NCBI GenBank assembly: GCA_029237695.1
Contig: CM055272.1
Span: 38,640,494-38,704,493 of the forward strand
Source: Conchocele bisecta
Taxonomy: Eukaryota; Mollusca; Bivalvia; Lucinida; Thyasiridae
DNA length: 64,000 nt
Direction of reading: 5' to 3'
Part shown: in pieces, positions 26,721 through 42,632 of the stretch
How the letters are laid out: every line of letters starts with the position of its first letter
Numbering within the stretch: the stretch's first letter is position 1
Made by a program: the position numbers and the translations under genes
The notes under the pieces: generated by a model
Seen by the model: only the letters and a program-made list of their open reading frames with translations
Databases searched by the model: none
Told to the model about the DNA's origin: nothing

Positions 26721-29130
26721 TTTACGGGTTTTGCGACCAGGGTATATCCATATCAGCCTGTGCATCCGCACAGTCTGATCAGAATCTACGCTGTTCGTCA
26801 TTCCATCAACGAAACACTCGCTATGCTTCTACATGCTTCTAATATATATCGCTATCAGGCAATAGGAGTGTGCTATTTGATCAGGAGCTACACTCGCCAC
26901 AAATCACATAAGCCACTACTGTCTGTACTGTCTGTTCCACGTTTTGCTGCCGACGAACAATTTGCTATTAAAGACATTAAATCTAAAAAATATTTAAATG
27001 TAAGTACTTTTTCATCAATAACAAAAAATTCACCCTCCTCAATTTTGTATATGATGAAACTCCATCAAATATTGATTTTATTGCGAAAATTGGGAAAAGA
27101 AGCTAAAGCAGCTGCAGGAGGAACAGAAAAACGAACATTTTTGGAAATTAACTATAAAACTTCGCTAGATAGCTTGGAAATGATGTAACTAAGAAAACAA
27201 AGGTTAAACTTTGAAAATCGGTCCACAAATTCCAAAATTATTTTAGAAAATCTATGTTTGCCCCCGTGTTAAATTCCTATAGGAGCGACATATAAGATAG
27301 GACTTGGGAAGTACTGCTGTTCAATATCTCATACGTCACTGTGACCCTAGATGCACCCATTCACCCTATCTCTATTGGGTTTTGCGACCAGTGTAAATCC
27401 AGATAAGCTTAAGCATCCGCACAGTCTGATCAGAATATACACTGTTCGCCATTCCATCAATGAAACACCCGCATAAGACCCATGTTTCCAGCAATAGGAG
27501 TGTGCCATTTGATCAGGAGCTACACTCGCCACAAATCACATAAGCCACTACTGTCTGTACTGTCTGTTCCACGTTTCGCTGCCGACGAACAATTGGTTAT
27601 TAAAGACATTAAATATAAAAAATATTTAAATGTAAGTACTTTTTCATCAATAACAAAAAATTCACCCTCCCCAATTTTGTATATGATGAAACTCCATCAA
27701 ATATTGATTTTATTGCGAAAATTGGGGAAAAGAAGCTAAAGCAGCTGCAGGAGGAATAGAAAAACGAACATTTTTGGAAATTAACTATAAAACTTCGCTA
27801 GATAGCTTGGAAATACTGTAACTAAGAAAACAAAGGTTAAACTTTGAAAATCGGTCCACAAATTCCAAAATTATTTTAGAAAATCTATGTTTAGCCCCCG
27901 TGTTAAATTCCCATAGGAGCGACATATAAGATAGGACTTGGGAAGTACTGCTGTTCAATATCTCATACGTCACTGTGACCCTAGATGCACCCATTCATCC
28001 CATCTCTATTGGGTTTTGCGACCAGTGTAAATCCAGATAAGCTTAAGCATCCGCACAGTCTGATCAGAATATACACTGTTCGCCATTCCATCAATGAAAC
28101 ACTCGCATAAGACCCATGTTTCCAGCCACAGCGACATATAAGACAGGAGTAGGGAAGTACTGCTGTTGAAGAGTATCTCATAAGTCACTGTCACCCTGCA
28201 TGTACCCCAGCTCCATTTGGGTTTTGCGACCAGTGTAGATGCAGATCATCTTGTGCACCCGTACAGTCTGATCAGAATATACACTGTTCGCCATTCCATC
28301 AATGAAACACCCGCATAAGACCCATGTTTCCAACCACAGCTCCATTTGGGTTTTGCGACCAGTGTAGATCCAGATCGGCCTGTGCATCCGCACAATCTGA
28401 TCAGAATCTACGCTGTTCGCCATTCCATCAATGAAACACCCGCCATGCTTCTACATGCTTCTAATATATATCGCTATCAGGCAATAGGAGTGTGCTATTT
28501 GATCAGGAGCTACACTCGCCACAAATCACATACGCCACTACTATCTTTACTGTCTGGTCCAAGTTTTGCAGCCGACGAACCTTTGGCTATTAAACACATT
28601 AAAGCTAAAAAATATTTAAATGTAAGTACTTGTTTATCAACATGATCAATAACAAAAAAGTCACCCTCCCCATTTTGTTTATATGATGAAATTCCATCAA
28701 ATATTGATTTTAAAATTGGGCAAAAGAAGCTGAAGCAGCTGCAGGAGGAGTAGAAAAACGAATATTTTTGGAAATTGACTATAATACTTCTGTAGATAGC
28801 TTGGAAATGGTGTAACTAAGAAAACAAAAGTTAGACTTTGAAAATCGGTCCACAAATTACAAAATTATTTTTAAAAATCTATGTTTAGCCCCCACGTTAA
28901 ATTTCCATAGGAGCGACATAATAAAGATAGGACTTGCGAAGTACTGCTGTTAAATATCCCATACGTCACTGTGACCCTAGATGCACCCATTCACCCCATC
29001 TCCATTGGGTTTTGCGACCAGTGTAAATCCAGATCAGCCTATGCATCCGCACAGTCTTATCAGAATATACACTGTTCGCCATTCCATCAATGAAACACCC
29101 GCATAAGACCCATGTTTCCAGCCAAAGTGA
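26721..29130 (+). repeat. Tandem complex of duplicated blocks with a palindromic repeat
   Basis: A unit GGGTTTTGCGACCAGTGTA...CATCCGCACAGTCTGATCAG...GTTCGCCATTCCATCAATGA recurs at about 26726, 27375, 28011, 28216, 28343 and 29006. Between copies a larger block (GCAATAGGAGTGTGCTATTT to GGGAAGTACTGCTGTT) is repeated three times (about 26860-27340, 27488-27990, 28485-29000). Open frames here are repeat-derived. Copies differ by a few percent, so the duplication is relatively recent. Confidence 0.75.
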
Positions 29131-30460
29131 CATATATGATTGGGAAGAACGATACTGCTGTCAAAGACTAGAGTATGTCATAAATCAAATTGTCTGGTCA
29201 TTTCAATAGGGGTGACCGAAAATTGTATGGTAACATAATGCTGGTTGCACAAAACAGACAGTTAGCGATGAGCGATGTCCTATTTCATCCACGTGGTCCA
29301 CTGTCAATGACATTTAATAGCAAACACAGATGGGACCATGAACAAAAGCAGCAAAGCCGTGCTTGCTAATCAGTATAGATCAAACTCTTGCCGGCTGTGA
29401 AAGTTACCAACCCCTCCGCTACACTAATCGACGGGATGACACGAATCCAAATGATTATATATTCACTCAGATGCTCGATGCCAGTGGTGACCAGTCAGGG
29501 GTGTAACTGATTTCAGTTACGTTCGAAATAACCTGATACAGTTATTTCTTCTAGTTGTGTGAGAGTTGTCTCCCTTCCGTTATCAAATTGTAGATAACCT
29601 GTATCAGTTATTTCAGTATCTATCATTTCTACACAATTTAAAAGGGAGGTAACACAAAATCAAGCGTTAACTTAACTATAGTTTACAGCGTGGTGTTAAT
29701 TCCCTTGTTCATTTTGATACCACTTTTGCCATAACCGTGATAATCATGACAGCGATGGTGAATTGTATGCTGTTTTATTCGTATAATTCGACGACATGTT
29801 CAACATGTTGAAATGTTGGGATGTTCATTGAATTGGTTTAACTGTGTCTCTCACTGCTACAACATCTACAAAGAAAACAAGTATTCTCAACTCTACGACA
29901 TGTTCATCGATGTTTCACTCTAAATATCTGGCATGTTCCTCATTTGCATTATATATTACGACTAATACCATGATCATGATAATTTACGTGAATACATACA
30001 TCAGAATAGGGTATTTAGATAAAATATAAACGATACAGATCTATTCTCTGTTCCACGTTTTGCTGCCGACAAACTATAGGCCATTAAACACACTAAATTT
30101 TAAAAATATATAAATGTAAATAGTTTTTCATCATTGACATGATTAATAAAGAAGTCAACCTCGCCAAAAAAATTATTTGAAGAAATTCCATCAAATATTT
30201 TTTTTATTGCGAAAATACGACTTTCCTATGATTCTAACTATTGTTTTCTTATCTACATCATTTCCAAGCTATCCAGCCAGGTTTCGGAGTCAATTTCCAT
30301 TTTTAGTTTCGTTTTTTTTTAACTCCTCCCCCCACTGCTTCCACCTCTCTCCCCCCCCCCCCTATGAAAATAAATTATTTCGCTATTAAATCAAAATTTG
30401 AATATTTAATGGAATTTCATCAAACTAAGCATTTTGGGGAAGGTGACAGGCATGCACTAT
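29131..30460. other. Host DNA with partial repeat of the preceding block
   Basis: At 30045-30250 part of the larger block (CTGTTCCACGTTTTGCTGCC) recurs in diverged form. GTTATTTC-AATAAC hyphenated dyads occur at 29510-29620. Otherwise nothing recognised. Confidence 0.4.
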
Positions 30461-31385
30461 ATTAGAATAACCCGTGACAGTTATTTCAAATAACTTCCTC
30501 AAGTTATGTTGACATTCAACAAAGGTCGTATTTGTTTGTGACAAACATAACCTATACCAGTTATGTGTAATAACTGTCTCGCGTTATATTGAAAGATAAC
30601 CCACAGCTGGATTTCACATATGTGCATAACATGCAGATATACACATGACTGACACACATGCCAAGTTATCTTCATGATGGTGTACATGCAATTTCCATAT
30701 ACCATGGCAGGCATGCACTATATTAGAATAACCCGTGACAGTTATTTCGAATAGCTTCCTCAAGTTATGTAGACATTCAACACAGTTCGTATTTGTTTTT
30801 GACAAACATAACCTATACCAGTTATGTGTAATAACTGTATCACGTTATCTTGAAAAACAACCCATAGCTCGGTTTCACATATGTACCTAACATGTAGATA
30901 TACACATCATACACAGGTCTCGTTATCTTTATGATGTTATACATGCAATTGTCATATACCATGAAAAGTTTGATTGCGGCCACATTATATTTTCAGGGCT
31001 AGGATAACGCGTGTCAGTTATTTTGAATAACTTCCTCAAGTTATGTTGACATTCAACACATTTTTTGTTTGTTTTGGACAAACGTAATCGATGCCAGTTA
31101 TGTGTAATCACGTCCTCAAATTATAATGAGAACAACAACCAAAACGACCATGGTGACTAGCGTCAGTCGAGTAACCAAGAGGTACCATCATGATCATAGA
31201 TACTACACTGTGTTTTAATTTCACATATGCATATAACATGTACACAAGTTTCACTGTGTTCATTATGTGGTTCATGCACTCTCCATAATTATACTATATA
31301 TACATATATCGGACACGATACACTTACATGGCTAGGATAACCGTGCCAGCTATTTTAAATAATTTCCTAGTGATGTCGATATTCG
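30461..31385. repeat. Diverged tandem repeat, unit about 260-290 bp
   Basis: AGTTATTTCRAATAACTTCC starts blocks near 30478, 30737, 31014 and (decayed) 31348. Each is followed by ACATTCAACA, then CATAACCTATACCAGTTATG and TTTCACATATGT. Confidence 0.65.
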
Positions 31386-32335
31386 GTTTTCACCAACAAC
31401 ACGGTACCTCCTTTTAATGTATGTCTTATCAAACTTTCTGCATTTGCAAACTAATATGGGTCTGCGCAGGTCATGTAGGTTGCAATCAGTGTTTTATACA
31501 GTGGTGTCCAACGGAAACAAATTGTTTGGAAAGCTTGCCATTAACTGCATGCTATCATTGTGATATTTTATGTTTATACTATCATGTTTTGTAACCCATT
31601 AATCTAGTGTGAAAACATTATAAACGTGTTGAGTAAGACAGATGACACGGCCATAAAATGGATTATTGAAAACATCATGCTATCCTGTAACTATAATACA
31701 TCATTATCATGCTGATAATCTGATAAATCGGATAAAACCACTGACCCCTCTCAGACGTTGAGTTCAGGTGTCCCTCTCTCTCTCACAAGTGGAGATACAG
31801 TTGTGAGTCACTAGGGGCCCATAAACATGATAAAATGACTGTTCCCTGTTGTTAGCATGATGTTGTTGGCAGATATTATTTTGCGCGGCCGTTCATTCTT
31901 GGGAATATATTGAACTCATAAATTTAACTTTAGGTCAGTTACACCAAATGTCTCTTCCATGGAGCAGATTATACTATATTATAGAGTATGCAAAATAAAT
32001 GAATCCGCATGAGGTCCGAATGTTGTGCCAGCCAGCCTGCCAGCCAACCCATGCTAGGATTTTGTTTTTCTGTCCAATTCCGTTTGCTCGGATTATTTTG
32101 CTGTCTAATTCCCCAGGTGTGTCGCTGTAATTACCGCTATTTTGCCAGTCATCCCATCCCGCCCACTTGGCGGGAAAAACGTCGAAATGCGTATAAATCC
32201 CCCATGCCAACGGTCAATGTGAACGGTTATGTATATTTATGAAATACAATATGAACTTCGCCTCGCTTAGGGCATTAAAACATACGTTCATATTATTTAA
32301 ATCATGTTCATCCCACTGGTCTGTCGGATGAGACT
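31386..32335. other. Host DNA, nothing recognised
   Basis: No repeat or coding signal identified apart from weak short ORFs. Confidence 0.4.
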
Positions 32336-32665
32336 TTAAAGGTACATGCTCACTCAGTAGGCACAAAATGTTCTTTATAGAAATTAAATAAGTGTATAGT
32401 TGTGTCACTATTCCACCAGTTTTAAAAATTACGAGTGCCCGCTATACAGATAAAATAATTTAGTAATATTTATTTTGCTGATAGTGACGCACGGTGGTAT
32501 GCAAATGAGGTATTATATTTTTTAATTATTTATACTAATTAAATGTGTCGCCTGAAAAATATTTTCGACTGATTTCGACATATTTTGCACATCAAAAGTT
32601 AAATACAGAGAATAAATAGTAATGTCCGTTAACATTTAAGGGAACACGGTTATCGCCCCTGACAG
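32336..32665. repeat. MITE family 2, 3'-truncated copy
   Basis: Starts TTAAAGGTACATGCTCACTC and includes TATGCAAATGAGGTATTATA. It is cut within CACGGTTATCGCCCCTGA, before the terminal repeat. Confidence 0.7.
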
Positions 32666-33116
32666 GGCTCACGCTGGGCTTCACAAATGGCGCCAAATAA
32701 ATGCGCTAATAAATTGAATGTGGCACAAGAAAACACAATTTGGCGAAAGTAATGGCGCCGGTATAAAAATTGCAAAATTGACACAGTCTGCTTTTCTCAG
32801 GACACGGTCTCTGTGTGTGTATTGATAGTCCAGACTGGGTTCAATTACTCTGTATAAACTTTATTGGGAACATATTTGTTATGCATCATTAACAGGCGTG
32901 CGCCATAAACTGGTCAAGGGATTCTTTACAAAGTTAATTATCATGGTTTATCAAAAAAAGGTCACCCTATTGTGGTTTAGGAAGTGAATTTCGCCTGGTA
33001 AACAGGGAAATATCCGCAGTTTTATTCACTTGAAACAGCTGATGCGTACTTGAGATCCAGCCTCTTTGATACTTTTATTCAAAATTGCATGGAACCTAGT
33101 GTATACAAGTTATAGT
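32666..33116. other. Host DNA, nothing recognised
   Basis: No recognisable feature. Confidence 0.4.
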
Positions 33117-33410
33117 TTAACCCTTAGAATCAGGGAACCAAAATTATCGTCTGCTGTTGTTATATATGTTGTTTTCTGTCAATAAACCATGGCAGCATTT
33201 CAGAAACTGAGAAAGTGAAAGTCGGTGGGTTATATGTCCCAGCAACAGCTATGGTCATGTAGGGACGGGATCTCGGTTTGAAGTGTCATCCGACCAGGCA
33301 GCAATTAAATTGAAATAATTATAAAGTGCTGTGAGAGTATGCTTTTGATGAGGAAAACAAAATAATAATCAGCAAACGACATTTCATTCATCATTGTAAT
33401 TGTTAAATGC
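33117..33410. repeat. MITE family 1 copy
   Basis: Begins TTTAACCCTTAGAATCAGGG, followed by ATTATCGTCTGCTGTTG, and ends CAGCAAACGACATTTCATTC...TTGTTAAATG. Internal CATGG-CAGCATTTCAGAA and GTGCTGTGAGAGTATG correspond to the inner palindrome of the family. Confidence 0.6.
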
Positions 33411-34024
33411 CCTGGGTGAATGAACTTGAGCAAAACAGTTAGTGAAAGAACATTTTACGGTAGATTTGTATTTCGGAACATATACGTATATGACCTGAAC
33501 AAACTTAAAGTAATAATAAAAACAATATTATTGAAAAAAATAACTAGCGTTGCAAAGCCAATTTTGCTAAATATAGCAGTCCTATTTCCCGCGCATGACC
33601 TCGCGATTGTGGTCACATGATTGAAAATTACATCATCGGCTACGCCAGCGATAACATTCAGTTCTCGTATTGTTAGATTCGGTTAGTTTTGCTAATCATG
33701 CACAAGTTTTGTGTGTTAAAGGCCGTGGCTGAAAATACTCAATACATATCTTGGGGCATCATTATTCTTGAATTAAACAGCACTGCGGAAACATTTAGGG
33801 AACATTATCAGTATGCATGGGTTTAACTGCAGGACGGGGGTGATTACGATCTGACACTCCTTAGGTAAACCGTTATAATGGTAGTTAATTAGTGTGAATG
33901 GACCCCAACAGACTGGACATGCCACCTGTAATGGCTATCTGAAAAGCCATCTGGTTTGTGGCTGTACCAAGCAAGCCATTCTTCTGATAGCCAGCACATA
34001 AAACGTTTACTATTGCACCAGAGC
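33411..34024. other. Host DNA, nothing recognised
   Basis: The short open frame 33420-33620 has no recognisable protein. Confidence 0.4.
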
Positions 34025-34246
34025 ACAGTGGAACCTCTCTAAACCAGACACCAAGAACCACTTGTGATCTTAGTTTTTATGAGTTTTTTTTGTAATTTAT
34101 CTGAGGTGATAATGTCTGTTCGTGATCGCATAGCACGCAACTATGGCTCAGAATGATCAAATGCCCGATTTATAGTGAAACCCCTCTAAGCCGGACACGC
34201 TGGGGACATCCCAGGGTGTCCGGTTTAGAGAGGTTCCACTGTATTA
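34025..34246. repeat. pogo/Tigger-like MITE, second copy
   Basis: CACAGTGGAACCTCTCTAAA at the left and its complement GGTTTAGAGAGGTTCCACTGTA at the right, with an internal partial duplication of the end (GTGAAACCCCTCTAAGCCGG). The copy at 2903-3115 has the same structure. Confidence 0.7.
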
Positions 34247-34560
34247 TACCATCAAATATTTAACAACGGAAATTGGCTTGAATATATTCCATACCAATCA
34301 AATGAACCGATCAATGCAGACAAATGCCCTAAAGCATAGGCATTTGGGGTGGGGGTGGCGGGGGGGGGGGTATTGTTGCTCGTTTCTGTGTTCTAATGCT
34401 GCCAGTATAGACCAATCCCTGTTTCGCTAGTAGATCTGCATACTCTAGGAGAGAGGTGGCAGGGTTTTTGCGTTTGCCATTTCTGGCTATCTGACAAAAT
34501 GTTGTTTCAAGTATTTCAGTATTAGTAGGAATAAAAGTCAAAAGCCATGTATTTGCATTG

Positions 34561-35215
34561 CTTTAACCCTTCAAATGCAGCAAACGAAAATTGTCGTCTG
34601 CTGCTGTTCTATATATTTTCTTCTTTATCAGTAAAGCCATGGTTTGTCAGCACTTTATAATCATCATACCTCCGCAACAAGCTGTGTATGTGGTGGGGGG
34701 GGGGGGGGTGCTGGATTCAGGTTGTCTGACTGTCCGTCCGTCCGTCACTAAACTTAACATCAGAGAAATATATTCTAACTTCCATTTCCTTCATAGAACA
34801 TTCTTAATATTTCACGCATGCATTCCTCTAAGGGTCTACAAATCCACGACCGTCCAACTCCTGCTGATCCTAAGGTCAAGGTCACATACTTAGTCTCTTC
34901 ACAAAACTTAACATCGGTGAAATCTGTTATAACCTTTATTTCCTTCATCGAACATTCTTAATATTTCACACATGCATTCCCCTAAAACTTAACATCGGAG
35001 AAATCATGCTATGACAAATCCATGACCGTGTCGCCCCCGCTTAGCCCAGGGTCAAGGTCACAGACCCACATACAGGGGGTATTCCGTAAGCATCGCTTAC
35101 TGCCAAATGTAGATTACATTGAAAATGATTCCCAAGTACTACCAAAGAATGTTTTTGAGGAGACATATGAAAATTAGAAAATAAACAGCAGACAACAAAA
35201 AGTTAAGTTTATATA
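34561..35215. repeat. MITE family 1 split by another repeat
   Basis: The left half (TTTAACCCTTCAAATGCAGC to TTGTCAGCACTTTATAATCA) ends at about 34667 and the right half (GAAAATGATTCCC to AAACAGCAGACAACAAAAAG) resumes at about 35120. The insertion holds a G13 run and two units of about 185 bp sharing CTTAACATC-GAGAAAT and CATTCTTAATATTTCAC-CAT. Confidence 0.6.
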
Positions 35216-35999
35216 ACTACATACTTATTATATAATACACGCACCATGAAATTACCAGGCCAAACTATGGAGATTATGTTTGTATTTCACCCCTAAGTAA
35301 CTGGAATGTTTTTTGATATGTTAATTTTGCAACTAATCCAATTGTCACAAAATGATTTTCAGAATAGTCCATTTATGGAAAGGGGGTGTTTTTGTTGTCA
35401 AAAATATGAAAATTACTTGCAAAAAGTGCAGACCCTGATGAGACGGCTCATCTGGATCTACACGTTTTGCCAATACCACTATACAGGCCTGTGGTGTTGA
35501 AAGGGTTAAATGGATAAATTCTTACGAACGTTTCAATGTAAATAGATGGCCAAGTGTTTCAGCGATCTTGCGACAGTCAAAAAGAGCAAGGTCGTGCTAA
35601 TGGAAGGTCATTCGTTTCTGATCACTGACTCAGGTTATTGTGCTGCATAGTGGCTATACTGTTAGATATCAAGCCATTGGAATTGACCCATAGTTTGCGA
35701 AAAGTAGGTAATTGTCAAGCGAATGCCATTGCAGTGTTTTCGATTACAGTTCGGATCCAATGCACATATACATATCGCATACGAATACATGTACTTTGTA
35801 CATATACATGTACATGCAAGTGGACGACTGTTTGACAAAAATTGGTCTTACAAATAGTATTTATCTGCCATTAGTTCATAATACAAATATAATGACAAGA
35901 ACGACACCAACGGCACGTATCCCATCGCCGTGGTGGCTGGATCACAAACATGCACATTACTACGGTAATATATAGCAGTTATAGGAGAATAGGGGAATG
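35216..35999. other. Host DNA, nothing recognised
   Basis: Short AT-rich frames only; CATATACATGTACATG-type simple sequence near 35800. Confidence 0.4.
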
Positions 36000-36745
36000 C
36001 GCATGCATATATTGAAAGATAATATGAATAAGGACAAAGATGCATATGAAGTTTCAAGTGAATCACTCATATAGTAAAGAGCTTGTAGCAGAATGAATGT
36101 ACTGAAGTGGAAATTTCAGAGTTATATGACATTGACCGATGCCCAGGGGGAGGGTGCATGCTGGGTTGTGAAATGAAAATATGGATGATAATAAACGTAC
36201 ACATGAAGTTTGAAGCCAAATAGTTGTACAATAAAGAAGTTATAAGAGAATGGAGAAACATGCACCCATCCACTGATCGCAATTTTCTATTTTATTTGAC
36301 ATTGACCTTGAACACGTGGAGTGAAATGGGTGTGGTGGGGAATGGAAATATGGATGACAGTAAAACACGTTACTTGAGAATAGAAAAAGGCACACGCTGT
36401 ACAGGACGCGAATTTCTATTTATTTGCCCTTGACATGGGCATGGGAGAGCATGATGTGGTGGCGAATGGAAATATGGATGATAACAAACATGCACCTTAA
36501 GTTTCAATCCAATTGGTATTATATCAAACAAGTTATAGGATAATGGAGAAACGCGCACGCATCGACTGGACGCAAATTTATAAGTTATTTGACCTTTAAC
36601 TTGGGCATGGAAAGGACAGGGAATGAAATTATGGATGATAATGAACATATACACGAAGTATTAAGCCAATAGGTCACACAGTACAGAAGTTATAGGCGAA
36701 TGGAAAACGTGACGGACGGACAGGCGGACGGACGGACGGACGTAC
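36000..36745. repeat. Diverged tandem repeat, unit about 130-170 bp, ending in a GACG tract
   Basis: GAAAATATGGATGATAATAA and variants recur at about 36173, 36345, 36468 and 36624, each followed by a CA-rich arm, AAGTT---GCCAATAG and GTTATA-GAGAATGGA. The array ends in GACGGACGGACGGACG at 36713-36742. Confidence 0.6.
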
Positions 36746-38310
36746 ACACTGCGGTATACTTGCAAACACACTTACTTGTGCACCTGTAAATAGTCTGCAC
36801 AAGAAAAAAATGTTGCACAATTATCTCTTGTTCGCACAAATATACCTGGTTAAAGATGGACAGACTGCTTTTATATCCCATTTTCGCCACTGATAGTCAT
36901 ATGAAGGCAATACTCCGGAGAATTACAAGCAGTGGGCACAGAGGAGTCGGGAGCTATTGTGATGTGTAACCCGGCTACATGTGCCATGATACTGCTGTTA
37001 TCTCTGGTGTGTGGCAGGACTGCCAGCAACCTGGATATTTATACAATTGTGTGTCCTAATATTGTCTGGGGAGCATGGTTGTTTGTATAACTGACCTGAG
37101 CTGAATTTAATGAGATTATTGTATGTTATTTACGTCTTCCCAAGTGCGAACGACCAAGGCCATTATCTTACCGTTGTATTAAGGTTAATGTTTATAAACA
37201 GTCAGCCGTAACATTGCATTATCATTTTCCGATGCTATCGATCGCGTTTCAACATTCATAACCGTTTCCGACCAATTTCCATGAATTCTTTGAAATATCT
37301 GTAATATCATACATTTAATATTGTAACGTTATACCATGCAAGTAGTGACGTAATTAGTAAGAATATATAATGAATAAAATGCTACAATATATTACTTTGT
37401 AATAAACTTTTGTTTGAATGATTATCTTGCTTAGAACACTAGTTATCTCTATTTAATGTGGGGACATATTTTTAACCACCCTGCATTTATTGAGTATTTT
37501 CAGCCTCGGCCTTTACACCCATCAAGCTATCTGATTTCAAGTACACTATCAGGTATTTTGAAATAAGAAGAATTTACAAATATTGACCAGATTAGCGCAG
37601 GCGGTGGTGTACGTGTAGGCCTACCAGTAAGGAAAATTGTAAAATGTCTATATTTTGTTGTGAAATGGTCATATTTATTATACACCATTTAGAAAGAAGT
37701 TTCCATTATAGACGCTAGAGTAATTACATCAACTAAAGTAAATTAGTAACCATCGATTGAAAAACGTGTTTATAATATTTAAAAATAACTAGAGTTGCTT
37801 TCTGTGAAATCTGAGACCCATGCAGTGCCTAACTATTATTGCGTACTACGTCTTTTTTGTTAGTATAGGTTTGTTGTTTGTTCGCAGAAGAGACATATGT
37901 TTTGTAAATTTTTGATTTCTACTCTCGTTTTAATGAAATGTTTACTGCCATCATGTTACTGTTATCGATTTTATATTTACAACGTACTTTTGTGACCAGT
38001 GTAGACACTGATCAGGCTGCGTATCTTATAATTAAGTATATCTAAGCCGAACATACTGGTAATTCAATACATAGGTCGTCTATAATCTGACACTTTTAAA
38101 GGTTGAGGTCCCTTCTGATAAAATGGTATGTCGTCCTATGGAAATAATAATAACTAGAGCAGCTTGAGCTGCATCAACGGTTTGAGCCTCAAACATTGAT
38201 TTCATGTGTAACTAAGCTTTAGCCCAATGTGTAAACTATCGGTTGCAAAAAGAATTTCTGAAGTTTTAGAATGAACAGTCCAACATTATTGTGTTCACAT
38301 CATCACACCG
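36746..38310. other. Host DNA, nothing recognised
   Basis: AT-rich, no coding signal. A weak member of the GACCAGTGTAGACACTGATC family is at about 37992. Confidence 0.4.
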
Positions 38311-38385
38311 ATGTGGGGCCGGTTAGTTTAGAGGTAGAGCGATGGACTCGGAGCGAGGGATACCGGGTTCGATCCTCAGCCAAAG
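38311..38385 (+). repeat. tRNA-derived SINE head
   Basis: GGCCGGTTAGTTTAGAGGTA and GATACCGGGTTCGATCCTCA correspond to a D arm/A box and T arm/B box at normal distance, but the acceptor does not close (no complementary 5' and 3' ends). A shorter relative with the same B box (ACCGGGTTCGATCCTCAG) is at 42570-42630. Confidence 0.5.
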
Positions 38386-39575
38386 TTTTAGCTAAAGGAC
38401 TGAAATATCGACTACAGCAAAAACAATTGAAATCGAATGATAAATAACGAAGCTGACGTCACATCCGTTTGCTCTATTTTGAAAACTTGAAAAAATACGT
38501 TCATCTTTGACATAGAAATAGAGCCGTAAAGTAGTCAAGATATAGCTCTGAAAATTATCATCTTTCATGCGGCTGACACTCCCCTATCACCCTGGCAAGA
38601 AATTATGTTGCTGACAGTACTGTACAAATTGGAAAACGTTTGTAAAGACCACCCGTTATCCGCCGAAATTCGGCAAAATCGTTGAAAAGTATGTACATTT
38701 TTCAAATTCAAATGCATATAGATCTTTTATTTGAGCAGATAGCCGAAAACTGTCTGCGAATCTGAATCTCTGAGTCTCTGCTCACACTTGATCCGAATCG
38801 GTATGCAAAATTTGAAGTCGATCCGACCAGCGGTTTGGTGTAGATGGAGGGAGCCCGTAAGTCAGCGGATGATTATTTTTCGATAGTTATCGCCCTTAAA
38901 TGGCAGTTTACGCCATTTGTAAATACACCTAATAAAACGGAAATATGCAATATTCCGCCAGTGAAGTTTTCGTTTGTTTTTCACCATAGGCCGGGCACAA
39001 GCGGGAAAGTTTTAGCTAAAGGACTGAAATATCGACTGCAGCAAGAAATTTTGAAATCTATTGATAAATAACGAAGCTGACGTCACATCCGTTTGCTCTA
39101 TTTTGAAAACTTGAAAAAAAGACGTTCATCTTTGACATCCAATAGAACCGGAAGTAGTCAAGATAGAGCTCTGAAAAATTATCATCTTTTATGCGCCTGA
39201 CACTCCCCTATCACACTGGCAAGAAATTATGTTGCTGACATTACTGTACAAATTGGAAAACGTTTGTTAAAGACCACCCGTTATCAGCCGAAAATTGGCA
39301 AATCGGCAAAAATTCGGCAAAATCGTTGAAAAGTATGTACATTTTTCAACTTCAAATGCCTATAGCTCTCTTATTTGACCAGATAGCCGAGAACACAAAA
39401 AGAATTTTTGAAATCGGTTGGAAAATAAGGAAGTTATAGAAAGTTATAGAAAATATGACGTCACTTCCGGTTTCGTGGAAAGTGGCTTTAAGATATTTCT
39501 GAAAATCTCTGAGTCTCTGCTCACACTTGATCCGAATCGGCATGCAAAATTTGAAGTCGATCCGACCAGCCGCCT
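38386..39575 (+). repeat. Direct duplication, two units of about 620 bp
   Basis: GTTTTAGCTAAAGGACTGAA begins units at 38386 and 39009. Both continue with ATAACGAAGCTGACGTCACA, CACTCCCCTATCAC and AAGTATGTACATTTTTCAA, and end near CTTGATCCGAATCGGYATGC and GAAGTCGATCCGACCAGC. The first unit directly follows the tRNA-like head, so the repeat may be the body of that SINE or of a related element. Confidence 0.7.
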
Positions 39576-42568
<2,993 letters not shown>

Positions 42569-42632
42569 AGGACCGTTTAGCACAATTAGTAAAGAGCGCA
42601 CAGATGCACACCGGGTTCGATCCTCAGTTTGT
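42569..42632 (+). repeat. tRNA-derived fragment
   Basis: AGCACAATTAGTAAAGAGCG plus CACCGGGTTCGATCCTCAGT: recognisable A- and B-box relics only. Confidence 0.35.

Noticed and set aside
26520..27739. Two related frames ending in LHQILILLRKLGK
   Set aside because: They are copies of the triplicated repeat block, each with different start and broken context.
36713..36742. CRISPR-like short repeats (GACG tract and others)
   Set aside because: A simple microsatellite without spacers, in a eukaryotic genome.
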